Assembly (NCBI GenBank): GCA_023376005.1
Contig: CM042157.1
Coordinates: 92,261,349-92,325,348 of the forward strand
Direction: 5' to 3'
Length of the DNA stretch: 64,000 nucleotides
Source of the DNA: Doryteuthis pealeii
Lineage: Eukaryota > Mollusca > Cephalopoda > Myopsida > Loliginidae
Made by a program: the position numbers and the translations under genes. Position 1 is the stretch's first letter. Every line of letters starts with the position of its first letter. Below, in pieces: positions 43,993 through 57,442 of this stretch. The notes beneath the pieces are model-generated. The model saw only the letters and a list, made by a program, of their open reading frames with translations, ran no database searches and was not told the origin of the DNA.

Positions 43993-44753
43993 TTGAATAA
44001 CCTATGCTTTCGTAGATAAACCTTAGATTCATTCAACTTATGCCTGACTGCTTTTGAATTGACTTTAAACTTTCACCTTTTCTTTCTCACTTTTGAACTG
44101 TGAAATAACAGCTTACATTTTACATTTGAACTTTAAAAAAAGAACTTTTGGCTGAACCTTGCCCAGTATTCAATGCTACCTTTTTGTATACATTTTGTTA
44201 ATACAATTTTGTTTGTTTAATCAAGAGTTTTGTCTTCTATGCCATTGTGCTTGATTGTTTTATGGTCTTTAAATGTTTGAATACTTTTATTAAATATTGA
44301 CATCAAACTGCCCTCCATATCACCATAGATTATTTCATTGTATGTAAGAAACTGAGATTGTGTAAATTAAATATAACTATGTGAAAGAAATGTGCATAAA
44401 ATTGGGAAAACTATTTGGTGCAACTTTCTTTTTCTTTTTTTTTCGTTTATGCCTTTTTTTATTGGACGATATTTTTGGTATGGAAGCCTGTTTGCGTTAT
44501 AAATCTTTTAAGTGCCAATAACCATCTACAGCAATAATAACATACTAGCAGGACCTGTGGATAGACCACAGTATGATAATTTGATTATTACAACGTTTAA
44601 GTAAAAAAAGGAGAAAGTTTATTTAAACTGACTGTTAAGACGTGTTTATCATCTACTGTAAAAAATATCTGACAAATTTAACAAGTCAGTTTTGCTTATG
44701 ATAAATGAAAGTAGATTTTTCTATTTTTAGATGGAAATTAGGTATTGTTTTTA
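43169..44753. other. Intergenic with (CTAT)n(TA)n
   Basis: AT-rich; (CTAT)n then (TA)n at 43925-43991. No supported gene. Confidence 0.45.
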
Positions 44754-45164
44754 CTATAAAAGGGCATTTGTGTGTATGTATATACGCGTGTATGTCCCTA
44801 GGAAACTATGAAAATAAAACAATTAAGGACAAAATAAATCTTGCTTTTTGAGCAAATATAATGAAGATTTGATTTATATTCGTGAAGACAATTAAAAAAA
44901 AAAAAATTTAAATAATAACAGAATGGATTTTTAAAATTTAATATTTCAAATAGGATACCTTAATTTTTTTTTTTCAGAATATCTGTGCACTTTTTTATGC
45001 CCCACCAGGCCGGATCAACGCAAAGTTTTTTTTTTTTTTTTTTTTTATAGGGATTTTAATGGGTCATCCTGCGAGGATTGAACTCGTGATTCAGTACTAA
45101 TGAATCTGCAAGACTAATTTTTTGTCCGTCCTCTACCCAGGCGACGCCGGGTAGCCACTTCTAG
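44754..45164 (+). mobile_element. Helitron-like element, family 2, copy A
   Basis: The 3' end has a near-perfect stem (CTACCCaGGCGACGCCGGGTAG, 45133-45154), then CCACTT and CTAG. It is homologous over its length to 58533-58973 and 58976-59364. Shared internal marks are TTTTTGAGCAAA, GAAGATTTGATTTATATT and GGGATTTTAATGGG. Confidence 0.65.
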
Positions 45165-45522
45165 TACAATTAAAAAATGAGAGTAAACTCATATGTTTAT
45201 ATGTTTATAGTTACAGTTTACATGAAAACCGACCGGTAAATGAAGCAATATAATATATCGATTTCTGATAAATGACAATGATATTAGATATACAGATAAC
45301 CAGCTATTCATACACAATAATATACACAGGAAAGAATGTATAAAGTGACAATTTTGGGAGAGATTTAATCTGGTATGTCATCATATATTCACTGTTCACG
45401 ATAAGAACATATATTACGGAATGACTATATATTAAGTTTGTTAGATTTATTCATTGTGAACATATGAGACTACTGCAAGAAATGAAATGGAAAAAACAAA
45501 GCAACATCGAAACCATAATAAA

Positions 45523-45593
<71 letters not shown>

Positions 45594-45600
45594 AAATTAC
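45165..45600. other. Intergenic, ends in (TA)n
   Basis: (TA)n at 45523-45588. Nothing else recognised. Confidence 0.45.
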
Positions 45601-45654
45601 AAAATGGGTACAAGAGATAACCTACTCGAGTAGGTTATCTCCTGTACCCATTTT
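45601..45654. repeat. Loop-free 54-bp palindrome
   Basis: Each half is 27 bp. The centre is CTACTCGAGTAG and the outer part is AAAATGGGTACA with its complement; one mismatch (AAGAG versus CTCCT). It is flanked by (TA)n on the left. Confidence 0.85.
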
Positions 45655-45776
45655 ATAATAAATTTGCTCTACTTAGTATTGAGCACTTTGTATTTGTTAT
45701 ATCGCTGACTTACCCCGCTGAATTCCACAATTACTAACCATCGTGACCAAATTCACCGGTAAGTCAACTTTTCCTT

Positions 45777-46536
<760 letters not shown>

Positions 46537-46779
46537 GATCCTGATATTAAGTAGCATTTAAATTGTATTTGCTAGCATGACCCATGATTACATGGTGCAT
46601 ATAGAATAAAGATTAATTCAGAATTTTTTAAGATAAAAGATAAAATGATCTTTTTATACTTTTATTTACTAATTTATCGAGAAAAAAAAAGATGTATATC
46701 AAAATAGACGATTATCATTTTCATCACAAATATTTTGACAAGTAATCTTACTTGTCAAAATATTTATATTCTGAGTTGG

Positions 46780-47196
46780 ACTTAACGGACATAAATTCCA
46801 CCATCATATAACACCCCGCCGAAAGAAGAAAAAAATACTAAAAATCAAGGAATTAACCGAATTTAATGAAATGTTCAGTATTGATATATTAATGAATAAA
46901 ATATATAATGCACCAGTTATTTTATTTAAAAACTTTTACGTTTTTTCAGGTCAATTAACTCTGAACCACGTATGTTTGTGAATTTGTGTTACGCCTCAAA
47001 GATACGTGGTTGAAAGTTAACTGACCTGAAAAAATATAAGAATTTTCATATAAAATAACTGGTGCATCATATTGTTTTTTCATTAATATATCAACACTGA
47101 AAATTTCGTTAAATTCGGTTAATTCCCTGATTTTTTAGGGTATTTTTTTTCTTTCGGCGAGGTGACATATGATGGTGGAATTTATGTCCGTTAAGT
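46780..47196. mobile_element. Foldback element, about 193-bp arms, 30-bp loop
   Basis: Left arm 46780-46972 and right arm 47003-47196 are reverse complements (ACTTAACGGACATAAATTCC, CCGAAAGAA, AACCACGTA). The arms contain the same 100-bp module (AATTAACCGAATTTAATGAA, CAGGTCAATTAACT) seen at 9535, 10115, 28613 and 29205. This places it in the same foldback family. Confidence 0.8.
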
Positions 47197-47289
47197 AGGA
47201 TTTAACCCTGAGTTGACATTATATATTGGCTCCTAGAATTTGGATTTTATATTTGTCATAACCAGACTTCAATAAATGCCCAGTCGGCG

Positions 47290-47465
47290 GGGCTTAGAAT
47301 ATGCTAATTGTATCCCTAGCAGAGCGGGGGGGGGTAAGACCTCCCTCAAAAGGGTGTCCTGGGTATAACACTAAAATGCATCTGTTAATAAGACTTCATT
47401 TTTTGAGCTCTGGCGATTGTGGAGTACCTCCCCATTGCCATTACACCCGGATTCATTGTGGTAGT
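47290..47465. repeat. Dispersed repeat D, short copy
   Basis: GGGGTAAGACC, GCTCTGGCGATTGTGGAGTA and CCATTGCCATTACACC-type segments align with 56665-56980. Confidence 0.5.
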
Positions 47466-48520
47466 ACCTGTTACCGCCCCATGCATCTGGCAAATAGGTA
47501 TGTTTGCAAATTATTCGTATTAGATAGAAATGTGTGCAATTCCCTGTAACAATAACCATAAACGAGTCGACATGTAGTTAAGATCAATCAATTTTCAGTA
47601 ATTAAAAAAGGTTTTATAATAAAGAAGTAACTGTGATTGAGTTACTATAGGAAACAAATTGTAACGATTGCAGAACAATATAAATAACTGAAAAAGAAAA
47701 TTACAATTATTATCGAAGCAGTTAATTTAAACAATTAAAACCTCTTTAAAAGAAAGATAGGCAATAGTTAAGTTTCAAAAGATATTAAGAAGTATAGTGA
47801 GAGTTAATAGTATGTGTTTGGCTATTTTTTACTTACCAACAAAAAGCAATCCCACAAGCAGAACATACAGATAGAGTTTAGCCATATTGAAAAGTCTTGA
47901 ACTCAAAGCAAAATGTTATCAAATTGTAGACGAACTCGCAAAAACCTCGAACTGTTATATTGCTCTCTAGTTTATAAATGTCACACGTGTTGTGATAAGA
48001 AAACTTCAATATAGGCTAACAAGCACTGTTACTGCCTAATATGGTTTTGTTTCCGTTGAAAGTTCGCTGAAATGCATAGACGCTACCAAAAGGTCAAGCG
48101 TATTTGAACAATTATACTAATTTGAAAGACCATTTTGAAAAGTCGGCTAAGTGTTTAAATTCAAGCAATAATAAATCATAACTGGAAAACATAACAGGTG
48201 TTCATTGTAATTTGGTAAATAGTTATCATTAATCTATGTCCAGATTTTGTCAACTTTTATTAATTTTGAATGATATATCTTTTAATATTATCCTTTTTGT
48301 GTTTGTAACTTTATATATTAACATTTTTTTAACTTGGTAGACGACTTAATATTTCCCTCTCTATCTTGCTCCGTCTTTTTCCCCCTTTTTTCTCTCTCTC
48401 ACTGTTCAATATTCTCCCTTATCTGCGTCACTATGAGTTCTTTCTCTCTTTTTCTATTTCTCTTTCCTTACAAAATATTTTCTCTTTGCTGTTTGTTTCT
48501 CAATTTTATGTTCCACTCTA
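47466..48520. other. Intergenic, nothing recognised
   Basis: AT-rich, then CT-rich near 48350-48500. The start of the 48334-48771 frame is this CT-rich tract, not protein-coding sequence. Confidence 0.45.
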
Positions 48521-48527
48521 AAAGACC

Positions 48528-49310
48528 GCGAAAAATTAAAAACAATAAAATTCAACGATGGAGGGAAGAATTGGGATGCTATGAGTACGATATAGTGTAT
48601 CGACCAGGCGAAAATGATATCCCAGTTGACACACTCTCAAGGGCACATTGTGGGGATACCATCAACAAAGGAAAATTAGCAGATCTCCTCATTTGTCTTT
48701 GTCATCAAGGAATAACAAGACTGGCTCACTTCATTAGAGTACAGAAATCCCTTTTTCTATTGAGGAGATAAAGAAAGTATGTGCAGAGTGTCCTACATGT
48801 ACTCGATTAAAACCACGGTTTTATATTCCGAGAACGTCTAATCTCATCAAAGCCACGCAGCCTATGGAACGGATCAGCATAGATTTCAAAGGACCACTGC
48901 CTTTAGCTTCTAGGAATCACTACTTACTGACAATAGTAGACGAGTATTCACGCTTCCCGATTGCTTTCCCATGTCCAAACATGACGACAGAAACGAGTAT
49001 CCGTTCTTAACAAATTGTTCGCAGTGTTTGGAACGCCAGCATCAGTGCATTCTGATCCAGGATTTTCATTCCTATTCAAAGGAGTACTTGAAAAAAAAAC
49101 TAGGTATTGCAGCAAGCCGAGAAACACCGTATAATCCACGAAGAAATGGACAGTGTGAGCGATACAACGACATTATCTGGAAGCACATCACACTGGAAGT
49201 AGAATCCAGAGGTCTACGCGAATTACAATGAGAGCACGTACTATCCGAGGTTTTACACACGATCAGGTCTTTACTGTGCACATTCACAAACGTCACATCA
49301 CATGAAAGAC
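48528..49310 (+). pseudogene. Ty3/Gypsy pol remnant: RNase H end and integrase
   Basis: 48528-48660 encodes the RNase H tail (YDIVYRPGENDIPVDTLSRA). Integrase follows: zinc-binding H...H and CAECPTC (about 48690-48810), IDFKGPLP and VDEYSRF (about 48880-48955), VHSDPG (about 49050) and RRNGQCERYN (about 49141) carrying the DDE residues. At least two frame changes (near 48770 and 49010-49060) break it. Present as a relic; no protein would be made. Confidence 0.85.
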
Positions 49311-49587
49311 TATTTACGTATCAACGACGGGGTTTACTCACCTAGCCTTTCATTGACAGGCAGCAGAGGTTTAGTGTCGGACTTTTCCTTGACTCAGATG
49401 GGTTGCCGACCATTCTTTTATGACTCAAAGATTTTTGCAAAAATTAGAAGATTGACAACTTTTTAAAACTTCTCGTTGGAAGAAATTTTAAAATATTAAT
49501 GAAAGAAGACAGATAAAAAGGTGAGTAAACACCGAAAACAAATCAGGAGCCGGAGTCCCTAAGATGGTGTGATGCTGATGTTGCATA

Positions 49588-49910
49588 GCCCTTCTTCGTG
49601 TTGTACAAGCAAATGCAGAAATCTCCCGATTCACTAATAAAAGATACATACACTCGTCAACAAAACAAACAAAATCGGAAGTATCCTCTATCGTTACCTA
49701 AAACAGAATGACCATTTTAACACATATCTGCGCATGGGCTCCGATCGGGAGTTCCGCTTTGATAGTCAATTCCTGATATTAAATAAAAATAAAAAATTGG
49801 TAAATAAAATTCGCATTTTCATCCAATGAAAGCGATTCCCGGGTGAAGTGAAAATAACTTCAATTGATCCGATTTGGGACCGCCGTCCTCTATAAATAAA
49901 CATTCTGAAA
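49588..49910 (-). repeat. Dispersed repeat E, copy 2
   Basis: Reverse complement of 8043-8365. Confidence 0.6.
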
Positions 49911-51070
49911 GGCAGACGACAGAGAGGTCCAGGGCGTCAATTCGAATACACGCTCGCAAGCGAAATCAACATCACAGGCGGCGATTCACCTACATCACCC
50001 ACTTACCCAAACCTGACCTCACAGGCAGTCAACACGCGAACATTTCTATATCATTCGACGATACCCAAAACGCTACTACCAATACACAATATTCTGCCTA
50101 CATCACCACCCCACTACCACAGTCAAGCTGGACATTTTACGAACTTAATATTCACCCACAACTATCACCAAAATTATCCTGTAATTTTTATTTTTATTTT
50201 TTCACCGTTCTCATGTTATTTTCAATACATTTTTGAACTTAAAATCTGTGTTTTGTTCCTTTCCTCATCACCATACGCTTGCATGCTAATACTGTTTACA
50301 ACATTCGCTACTCTGAATCGTATACTTACTGGTATACTGCTCAATGAAATCACAAGGCATGCTGTATCATATTTAAAAGGTACGCTTTATTTGCTTCTGC
50401 TTCTAACTCGGTGATGCGTGTACACGGCATGGAACTTGATGTTGGCGGCTACTAAATGAGGAAGTCAAGATGGGACTACAAAAACAGCTATCTGCCACAC
50501 GTGGGGCCCTGTTGAATGGTACGATAAGTAACGGGTACGCCCCTCCCCCAGGGGAGGGGGTAGCGGGTCAACTCTCTCTCTCTCGCGACTGCTGTTTGAA
50601 AAGCGCTGTCCTCAACTGACTGGCTCTCGCAACTCTTGACTGCTCTGCTGCCCAACTGCCCCTGCTGTTTTTGACTCTACGCTTAAGTACGTATAACCTG
50701 CCCACACATCTCTTTGTTCGGTTGATCGGAAGTCCTTTCTTCCACTTCCAGTCTCTTTGTTCAAATTCCCGTTTGTACAGAGGAAGTCTTTTGTTACCCT
50801 TCCTTTTGTTACCCCAGACTTTCTGTCTAAGCTATCTATTATTTTCTTTTGTTCAATTTCTTCTTTGTCCAGGTTTCGAATTTCCCGCGCAAAATAAATG
50901 CGATGATCCTAAAACATAACACTGAAATCCAGTGCTACCCATCAACTCCTGCGACACTACCGTTGCCAAACCGCATTGGTACCTTAACTTTCCTTTGGAT
51001 CACAGCGGCTGTGTGGAGAGTGGGGATTTGCTGCATGGGCAATAGCTTATCCTCCATATAAACCTTCCCA
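49911..51070. other. Insertion between the two Gypsy pol pieces
   Basis: GC-richer, with CCCCTCCCCCAGGGGAGGGG at about 50540 and (TC)n near 50573. No recognised coding sequence. It separates the integrase core from the pol C-terminal piece. Confidence 0.4.
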
Positions 51071-51079
51071 AGCTATGTA

Positions 51080-51500
51080 GTATCAACGACGATCTCCCAG
51101 TGGACATTCATTACCAAGTTGGCTATCAGTACCAGGACCGGTTTTACTACGCTATGTCCTTGTCAGTAAATATGAACCCCTGGTTGAAGTAAATTTGCGC
51201 GAAGCAAACCATCAATATGTTCATATACGACACGCGGATGAGACTTAGCCCCAGTTGGCTACACGTCACCAAATGATAAGCCGACTGATCTTGATAAGTT
51301 CAGGTCTACCTACTTTCGGGAATCCTGATACCACTGGCTATCAATCTGTATCAGATGTAACTGAAATAGGGGGAACAAGCAGTTCCTCTAGGAAAGAATC
51401 CGATTATTCCTCTGAACTCTCATCGCAAAGCAATCCTATATCTTCAATACCGGTCGCCCCTGTTGACTATCAGAGTCGATCCGCAAGAGAACGCTGAAAA
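51080..51500 (+). pseudogene. Ty3/Gypsy pol C-terminal remnant
   Basis: Frames near 51090-51260 read DLPVDIHYQVGYQY and then KYEPLVEVNLREANHQYVHI, the region after the integrase core in Gypsy pol. There are shifts and a stop (GAGACTTAG). It probably belongs to the 48528-49310 copy. Confidence 0.6.
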
Positions 51501-51599
51501 CCCACGCGTTATTGTGAACTTTAAATTTTAATAGTGGTGGAAAATGTCGTATTCTACACTTCCCAGTCCCTTACACATTGAACTTATGCCTCACCCGCT

Positions 51600-51880
51600 C
51601 AGGCGGGGGTCCAGTGCGCTTCGGCCACTGGACCGGTGATATGGTAAATTATTAGTGTCGATCCCAGAGGGCCATCCCTCCAGGCAATACCTGCCCCCTT
51701 GACTTAAAGGGACAGGGCTGGGTTTATTGCCCAGCGCCTGAGGCGCCTCCCTTGAGGGGGAATGCCGACGGGATCGACGCAATTTTTCTACCCGCCACCC
51801 ATGAGTCTCGGCTTGTGGGTGGTTCCACATAAATAGGGCCTTCGTGCCTGACTCGGTACGAGTGGGGTACTGGGAAAATA
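51600..51880 (-). repeat. Dispersed GC-rich repeat F, copy 2
   Basis: Reverse complement of 30305-30545. The 100-residue minus frame over it is not a gene. Confidence 0.7.
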
Positions 51881-53265
51881 AACCCTTACACATTGAACTT
51901 TGAACTTATCTCCCCTTGAATTAATGTAGTTAACTCCCTTGTTATTATTCTCCTGTGTAGAAGTTATGTAGACTTTTATTCGTCATTTCAGTCTTATCAA
52001 CAGGTCTCCGGTGTTCTTCCAAATATTTCATGGGTAAATTACCAAATTTCGGTAACATATTGGGATTTTTGTTGGGGTGAGGTGATTGTTAAGGTAAATT
52101 CACACGGTAAATCCCGCAATTTCTAGTTCGGATACTGAATGAAAAGATTAGACAGAAGACAAGAAATTTACATAAATTTGATATTAAAAAACAAAACAAA
52201 AAAAATAACAAGAAAAAAGATGATAAAATTGAGAAAAAATTTTTTTGTGTGAATTTTGTATAATTTGCAGGATAACTACGTTGAGAAAAGTTCGCTTTAC
52301 AAAGTTCTTTGAATTTTCGTAGTATTTCTTTTTCTTTGATTTTTGGTTTATGGGGCTAAGTTGTGTCGGCCGTAGCCAAGAGGACATGCTCCTTGGCTAG
52401 GAAAACGACTGCACTCAGTTGCGGCCTCAGTTCGGCCGAGGTATTATTTTGGGGGTAGGGAGTCAGTCCTTTTTGTCGGACATGCGCAAAGGGGTTCTTC
52501 CGGTCAAGGCTCCATGGGAGTTTGTTGTTCTTTTATTTTATTTTTATATTATTTTTATTTTCGTATTTTTTAATCCCCACAGGTTTAGTTGTATTTCGTA
52601 ATTTTCGTTGAGTGTTTTTGGTTTAATTTGCAGTTGTCTTTTCTTCTGTTTTCGGTTGAACATTAGTGTTTTCTGTTGACTTTTTATTGAAATTTCTCTA
52701 ATGTCTTCTTGCCTATTTATTTTTGTTTAGCGGTTAAAGGAGAGAATGTTAACCTTTCTGCGAGCTTTCTTTCTTCTTCTTCACAGTCCGGCATTCAATG
52801 ACACAATGGTATTTTTAGAACTGCTATCCCCAATGGGGAGGGCTTAAGCCATGACGTGACAGAAGATTGAAGTGGGAGCCTTGGAACTCTGAAGGTTTGG
52901 TTTTCTCTACCACTTCGGATTTACGCCAAAAAACTAACCTAACGGTCAGTCATGTTCTTTGTTCCAAAACAAAAGCGTCGTCTGAGAGTGCAGTCTGTGT
53001 GTGGGCCGCACCTGTGCTTGCTGAGGACCTCATACGGCCCGCAGGTCGAGTATTTGACATGCCTAGTTTAAGAGACCAATCAAAAACTTTGTCAATTCCA
53101 GTGACATTCATGCACATTTAGCTCTCACCAAACACCAATCTTTCATTGAAAATCACGAGATCTAATAGTTTTCCTTTTATATGTATTTACCCAACCCCTC
53201 TGCCACTTGCAGGATGTGACACAAAGTCACTTTTTAAGCATAGTACAACGGGTTTTGATTTTTAC
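51881..53265. other. Intergenic, nothing firmly recognised
   Basis: Contains GGCCGTAGCCAAG and other GC-rich scraps near 52370-52500, probably old repeats. The 84-residue frame at 52867-53121 has no recognisable motif. Confidence 0.4.
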
Positions 53266-53270
53266 TTCTC

Positions 53271-53815
53271 CTAGACTGGTTGTTAATGCACGAATAAGGA
53301 AGGCTGGGTCGGCTATAAAAAGATAATCAGTCATATGGAAATCCGATCTTACTGATAAGTTAAACGACAATTCTTCCAAACTATGGTTGTGTCAGTGCTG
53401 CTGTATGGCTGTACCACTTAGACCCTAACGAGGCACCTGGTGAATAAGCTAGATGTGAGCTGCACAAGAATGCTGCCTGCGATCTTGAACAAGTTGTGGA
53501 AACAACACCCCACAAGGAAGCAGCTGTACCGTCACTTGCCCCCTATCTCACAAACCACCCGAGTGAGACGAACAAGACATGCTGAACACTGCTGGAGAAG
53601 CAAGGACGAACTCATAAGCGACATTCTCCAGCGGAAACCAGCACATGGACATGCCAATGTTGGTCATCCAGCAAGAACTTACATTGACCAACTCTGTGCG
53701 GATACTGGATGCTGCGCAGAGGACCGCCATGGGGCAATGAATGATACAGAAGGTTGGCGAGAGATTGTCATGGATACCCGTGCTAATTGCGCGACATGAT
53801 GATGAGGAGACTGGT
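53271..53815 (+). pseudogene. LINE reverse-transcriptase tail fragment
   Basis: 53440-53799 encodes a recognised LINE C-terminal tail (LWKQHPTRKQLYRHLPPI, RRTRHAEHCWRSKDELISD, GHPARTYIDQLCADTGC). The preceding 170 bp encodes the adjoining region (LLYGCTT-like) in other frames with stops. 5'-truncated and dead. Confidence 0.8.
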
Positions 53816-54230
53816 TGCCTAACCAATGCTAAAGAATGAATACATATTTTACTTTTATATCTAACATTAACTTATTAGCTGATGTCAAAAGTGATATATG
53901 AGATTGTCATGAGAATAAGATTATTTTTTAGCAGACTTCATTCAACAGCCTGTTCCAATATGACATTCTGGCCATGGCTAGTAGCGAAGAAAACACCATT
54001 TGTTTCACCCAAGTACACAGAGATATTATCACACACATAGGCCAGAAACAGGCACAAGAATTTAGTGCATTCCATCTGAGCCGCTTCCATTCCAGAGTGG
54101 GTAGACCTGCTACAGTGAAGAAAGTTGCTTATAACTAATGCAGCGGTTGCAATCAAATAGATCCTTTAAGGAGCAGCATATCCCGAGTCAGCCAGTGAGA
54201 TAAAACTTTGTTATAATCAGAATCGGCCTT
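53816..54230. other. Intergenic, nothing recognised
   Basis: No supported coding, RNA or repeat feature. Confidence 0.4.
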
Positions 54231-56108
54231 CAAGATCATATCCAGCAGAGCATTCCCCTCAAGACCATATCCAGTGGAACATTCCGTGGAACATTCCCCT
54301 CAAGGCCATATCCAATGGAGCATTCCCTCAAGACCATATCCAGTGGAGCATTCCCTCAAGACATATCCAGTGGAGCCCCCTCAAACCATATCCAGTGGAG
54401 CATTCCCCTCAAGACCATATCCAGTGGAGCATTCCCCTCAAGACCATATCCAGTGGAACATTCCTCTCAAGACAATATCGAGTGGAGCATTCCCCTCAAG
54501 ACCATATCGAGTGGAGAATTCCCCTCATTCCTCAAACCATATCCAGTGGAGCATTCCCTCAAGACCATATCCAGCAGAGCATTCCCCTCAAGACCATAAG
54601 ACCATATCAAGTGGCTTCCCTCAAGACCATATCCAGTGGAGCATTCCCCTCAAGACCATATCCAGTGGAGCATTCCCCTCAAGAGCATTCCCCTCAAGAC
54701 CATATCCAGCAGAGCATTCCCCTCAAGACCATATCCAGTGGAACATTCCCCTCAAGACCATATCAAGTGGAACATTCCCCTCAAGGCCATATCAATGGAG
54801 CATTCCCCTCAAGACCATATCCATCCAGTGGAGCATTCCCTCAAACCATATCCAGTGGAGCATTCCCCTCAAGACATATCCAGCAGAGCATTCCCCTCAA
54901 GACCATATCCAGTGAACATTCCCTCAAGACCATATCCAGTGGAACATTCCTCAAGACCATATCAAGTGGAACATTCCCTCAAGCCATATCCAATGGAGCA
55001 TTCCCCTCAAACCATATCCAGTGGAGAATTCCCCTCAAGACCATATCCAGTGGAGCAGCATTCCCCTCAAGACCATATCCAGCACATTCCCCTCAACCAT
55101 ATCCAGTGGAACATTCCCCTCAAGACCCCTCAAGACCATATCAAGTGGAACATTCCCCTCAAGGCCATATCCATGGAGCATTCCCCTCAAGACATATATC
55201 CAGTGGAGCATTCCCCTCAAACCATATCCAGTGGAGCATTCCCTCAAGACCATATCCAGCAAGCATTCCCTCAAGACCATATCCAGTGAACATTCCCCTC
55301 AAGACCATATCCAGTGGCATTCCTCAACCATATCCATTCCCTCAAGGCCATATCCAATGGAGCATTCCCCTCAAGACCATATCCAGTGGAGAATTCCCCT
55401 CAAACCATATCCAGTGGAGCATTCCCCTCAAACCATATCCAGTGAGCATTCCCCTCAAGACCATATCCAGCAGAGCATTCCCCTCAAGACCATATCCAGT
55501 GGAGGAGCATTCCCCTCAAGACCATATCAAGTGGAACATTCCCTCAAGGCCATATCCAATGGAGCATTCCCCTCAAGACCATATCCAGTGGAGCATTCCC
55601 CTCAAGACCATATCCAGTGGAGCATTCCTCAAGACCATATCAGTGGAGCATTCCCCTCAAGACCATATCCAGTGGAGCATTCCCATATCCAGTGGAACAT
55701 TCCTCTCAAGACCATATCGAGTGGAGCATTCCCCTCAAGACCATAGAGCATTCCCCTCAAGACCATATCCAGTGGAGGATATCCAGGGAACATTCCTCTC
55801 AAGACCATATCCAGTGGAGCATTCCCCTCAAGACCATATCCCAGTGGAGCATTCCCCTCAAGACCATATCGAGTGGAGAATTCCCCTCAAGACCATATCC
55901 ATTGGAGCATTCCCCTCAAGACCATATCCAGTGGAACATTCCCTCAAGACCATTCCAGGGAGCATTCCCCTCACCATATCCAGAGATTCCCCTCAAGACC
56001 ATATCATTGGAGCATTCCCTCAAGACCATATCCATTCCCTCAAGACCATATCCGGGAGCATTCCCCTCAAGACCATATCCAAGCATGACCATATCCAGCG
56101 GCATTTTC
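54231..56108. repeat. 29-bp minisatellite with all three frames open, about 65 copies
   Basis: Consensus is ACCATATCCAGTGGA plus GCATTCCCCTCAAG. 29 is not a multiple of 3, so each reading frame cycles through all three phases, giving an 87-nt (29-residue) peptide period. None of the phases contains a stop, so overlapping frames up to 576 residues exist by chance. No start context, splice sites or codon bias support a gene. Many units have 1-10 base deletions. Confidence 0.93.
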
Positions 56109-56289
56109 AACCTGGTCTTGAGTAAGGCTGAGCCGAGAGAAGGCCACTTTAAAAATTTCTTCTCAGACCGGTTCCACTGTTAACGCCAACATCAATATAT
56201 GTTAGTTAAGCATCAAGGATGGCATTTCTTGACCTCCTTTACTCAGTCGTTGGATGCAGTTGGATTACCCTTGAGAAAATACCCCCAAC

Positions 56290-56443
56290 AACCACAGGTA
56301 AATAGTAGGGTAGATTGGGCTCTTTGGCCTTCATGCGACAACTGGTCTAGAAAAAGGAACACTGAAAATCCAAGCGGCATTACTCCGCTTAAAAATTGAC
56401 CTAGTGTTACATTCTGTCGGTGCCAGAGGGGTTAGGAGAATAT
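56290..56443 (+). mobile_element. Decayed SINE 3' half
   Basis: GTAAATAGTAGGGTAGATTG, GGTCTAGAAAAAGGA and ACTCCGCTTAAAAATTGACC match the bodies of the SINEs at 10362 and 23156. Confidence 0.6.
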
Positions 56444-57387
56444 AAACTTAACCTGTGCTTTCGAATCCTTTTCCAGCTGAAGATTGAAACTAAGCTATAC
56501 TCTGAATATCTGGATAAACCCGTTTGTCCAACTGTAAGTTCCCGCAAAAAGGAAGCCATCTCCAAGACTTCTCACTTGATATTGGATCATGGCGCTCTTT
56601 GTACCATTTAACTAGGAGCCTTGTCGGTTGGGGCTTTAGAATACACCGACTGCACCTTTGCACAGGGGTAAGACCCCCCCCCCTAATTGTGCCACCTGTT
56701 AGACTTGGGTGGCGATCCGTAATGCTTAAGGACGGAATCCTGATAGATGAGCAGTCCTTGACATGCAACACACCACTTAGGCCCTTACTTAGTTGATTGT
56801 TGCCCTTATTGCAAGCCCTCAACCCTCTTTATCATATATGTCCTAGAAGGCGGTGGCTGAGGGTCTTCGTGTCCTGGGATCGACGTTAAACTCTATCTGA
56901 TAGTGAGGTTCCAGTTCTGGAGGTTTGGGGAATGTGGAGTACCCCTTCATCACCATTGCTCCTAGGTTCACTCTAACCCAAAGTTGTGGTACAAAGTTAG
57001 GGTTCCATTTATGGGTTGAATCGAAAAAATGTGTTTAAAACAAATTGAGTACACATCAAGAATGAATAAAACAAAAACGTCATCGGCATAAAATAACCCA
57101 ACAAGGGTTGACATACCGTGAAACACAAACAAACAACAACAACCACCAACTTTACTTTTTTTAAATTTTATTTCTTGAACATAAACTAGAAGCGAATAAA
57201 ACTACCGTATTTGACGGCATATAAGACGCACTGGCATATAAGACGCACCCCCATTTTTAGTGTATTTAAGCATATATTGTTGAAAACAGTCTAGTTGTGC
57301 ATTACACAAGCAGAAACATAGCTGTATAAAAGCAATTTGTCAGTATAGGCAAGCAATAAGTATACACAAGACATCTCAATAGAAGGA

Positions 57388-57442
<55 letters not shown>

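Noticed and set aside
45601..45654. microRNA hairpin
   Set aside because: There is no loop, it lies within TA repeats, and perfect symmetry suggests a repair palindrome.
48334..48520. N-terminal part of the frame that enters the Gypsy RNase H
   Set aside because: It is a CT-rich non-coding tract giving Ser/Phe/Leu; only the part from about 48528 resembles pol.
54395..56125. 576-residue open frame and its overlapping partners
   Set aside because: They arise from a stop-free 29-bp tandem repeat; peptide period is 29 residues because of phase cycling, with no domain or gene structure.
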